From NCBI GenBank assembly GCA_024229695.1, contig JAAESD010000357.1:1-41443 (forward strand): a stretch of DNA of 41,443 nucleotides, given 5' to 3'. The notes beneath the pieces are model-generated. The model had not been told where the DNA came from. It ran no database searches and saw only the letters and a program-made list of their open reading frames with translations. A program made the translations under genes and the position numbers. The stretch comes from a bacterium. GTDB lineage: Bacteria; Krumholzibacteriota; Krumholzibacteriia; LZORAL124-64-63. Position 1 is the first letter of the stretch, and the number at the start of each line of letters is the position of its first letter. This document shows positions 40,983 through 41,443 of the stretch, piece after piece.

Positions 40983-41443
40983 ATGAACGAGAATAAGCCA
41001 CCAATAGTGCCAACCACTGAGCCGGAATCTCTACCCAGTAAGGGCAAGTCAGGTCGGTTTTGGCAGTGGTTCTGGCTTACTTTCCTCGTCGTATCGCTTG
41101 CCTACGCCTGGTACTCCTTCTATGTACCTTCCAATCGCGCTACCTGGACTGTCAACTATACGACGGCGCAAGAACAGGCGGTCGAATCTGACAAACCTAT
41201 CATTCTCTTTTTCACTGGGAAGTGGTGTTCTCCCTGCCGGATCATGAAACGTGAGGTCTGGGCGGATGAGCAGGTGATGGCTACGGTCAATGATGCGTTC
41301 ATCCCGGTGATGATTGATGTGGATGACCCTAACGCGGCGGCAACATTGAATCATTTCCGTGTTGGTGTTACGCCAACGACAATCATCACGGATTCAAAAG
41401 GGAATGTCCTGCAGTATCGACAAGGGCGGATAAGCAGAACTGA
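40983..41443 (+). CDS. Membrane-anchored thioredoxin-like protein, right-truncated
   Basis: The frame is open from ATG 40983 (GGAGG upstream) to the end of the window: 153 codons and part of the next, with no stop. A proline-rich start is followed by one membrane helix at about residues 27-46 (FWQWFWLTFLVVSLAYAWY). The thioredoxin fold then contains FFTGKWCSPCRIMKREVW, with the WCSPC redox pair (about residues 82-86), and the cis-proline region VGVTPTTII. It probably faces the periplasm and acts as a disulfide reductase or in cytochrome maturation. G+C is clearly higher (53-58% in two lines counted) than in the neighbours. The C-terminus is off the window. Confidence 0.85.
   Translation, partial: MNENKPPIVPTTEPESLPSKGKSGRFWQWFWLTFLVVSLAYAWYSFYVPSNRATWTVNYTTAQEQAVESDKPIILFFTGKWCSPCRIMKREVWADEQVMATVNDAFIPVMIDVDDPNAAATLNHFRVGVTPTTIITDSKGNVLQYRQGRISRT

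Noticed and set aside
40073-41443. Possible genomic island integrated at tRNA-Arg
   Set aside because: No repeat of the tRNA 3' end is seen downstream in the window and no integrase is present. The composition shift appears only at the last gene, about 800 bases after the tRNA.
1-41443. CRISPR arrays, insertion sequences, phage genes or toxin-antitoxin pairs
   Set aside because: Reading both strands I saw no regularly spaced repeats, no transposase or integrase motifs and no phage structural genes. Gaps between genes are short and filled by promoters, tRNAs or terminators.

Overview
The window is one 41.4 kb stretch of an ordinary chromosome: about 38 protein genes, six tRNA genes, no insertion sequence, phage or CRISPR array. 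The cell is Gram-negative. It has a TonB/ExbB/ExbD motor, lipoproteins with clear lipoboxes, two predicted outer-membrane barrels ending in aromatic residues, and MurB. Base composition is moderate (about 42% G+C in a ClpX line counted by hand). Ferredoxin-linked 2-oxoacid oxidation and a separate-subunit acyl-CoA carboxylase suggest an anaerobe or facultative anaerobe that ferments organic or amino acids. Gene content and protein style recall FCB-group candidate phyla or delta-type lineages. I cannot place it more precisely without a search.

Layout. 1-1525: the end of xseA, then xseB and a small secreted protein of unknown role. 1522-6823: a propionyl/methylmalonyl-CoA block (methylmalonyl-CoA epimerase, then on the minus strand carboxyltransferase, biotin carboxylase and biotin carrier) interrupted by an M29 aminopeptidase. 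7012-9754: a divergent 2-oxoacid:ferredoxin oxidoreductase operon (ferredoxin, alpha, fused beta-gamma), followed by a CoA-transferase (9828-11132). Together these can turn 2-oxoacids into acyl-CoAs, carboxylate propionyl-CoA and feed the product toward succinyl-CoA. 11215-12564: an orphan sigma-54 activator preceded by tandem palindromes. 12650-19160: tRNA-Leu and the classic proteostasis run tig-clpP-clpX-lon-engB. 19208-26434: a small temptin-like protein behind a strong promoter, purA, tRNA-Lys, an exported oligoendopeptidase F with a beta-propeller-like lipoprotein, nadA, and a four-domain S1 protein. 26561-30986: tRNA-Glu, an M20 dipeptidase, a 56-residue bacterial histone, a ComM-type ATPase and an outer-membrane protein. 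31055-39809: murB, divergent from tonB-exbB-exbD, then lipoprotein, barrel, TPR lipoprotein, mnmA and an AsmA-like protein. 39853-41443: tRNA-Ser, tRNA-Ser, tRNA-Arg, a haem-binding-domain protein and the start of a membrane-anchored thioredoxin whose DNA is visibly richer in G+C.

Most notable are the minimal histone (28234-28404), two palindromic operator regions (6865-6912 and 11129-11183), a probable leaderless transcript for a cysteine-rich calcium-repeat protein (19208), and a shared G1-U72 wobble in four of the six tRNAs. Promoters of TTGACA-17-TATAAT type are easy to see in front of several tRNA and protein genes, and strong hairpin terminators separate most units.
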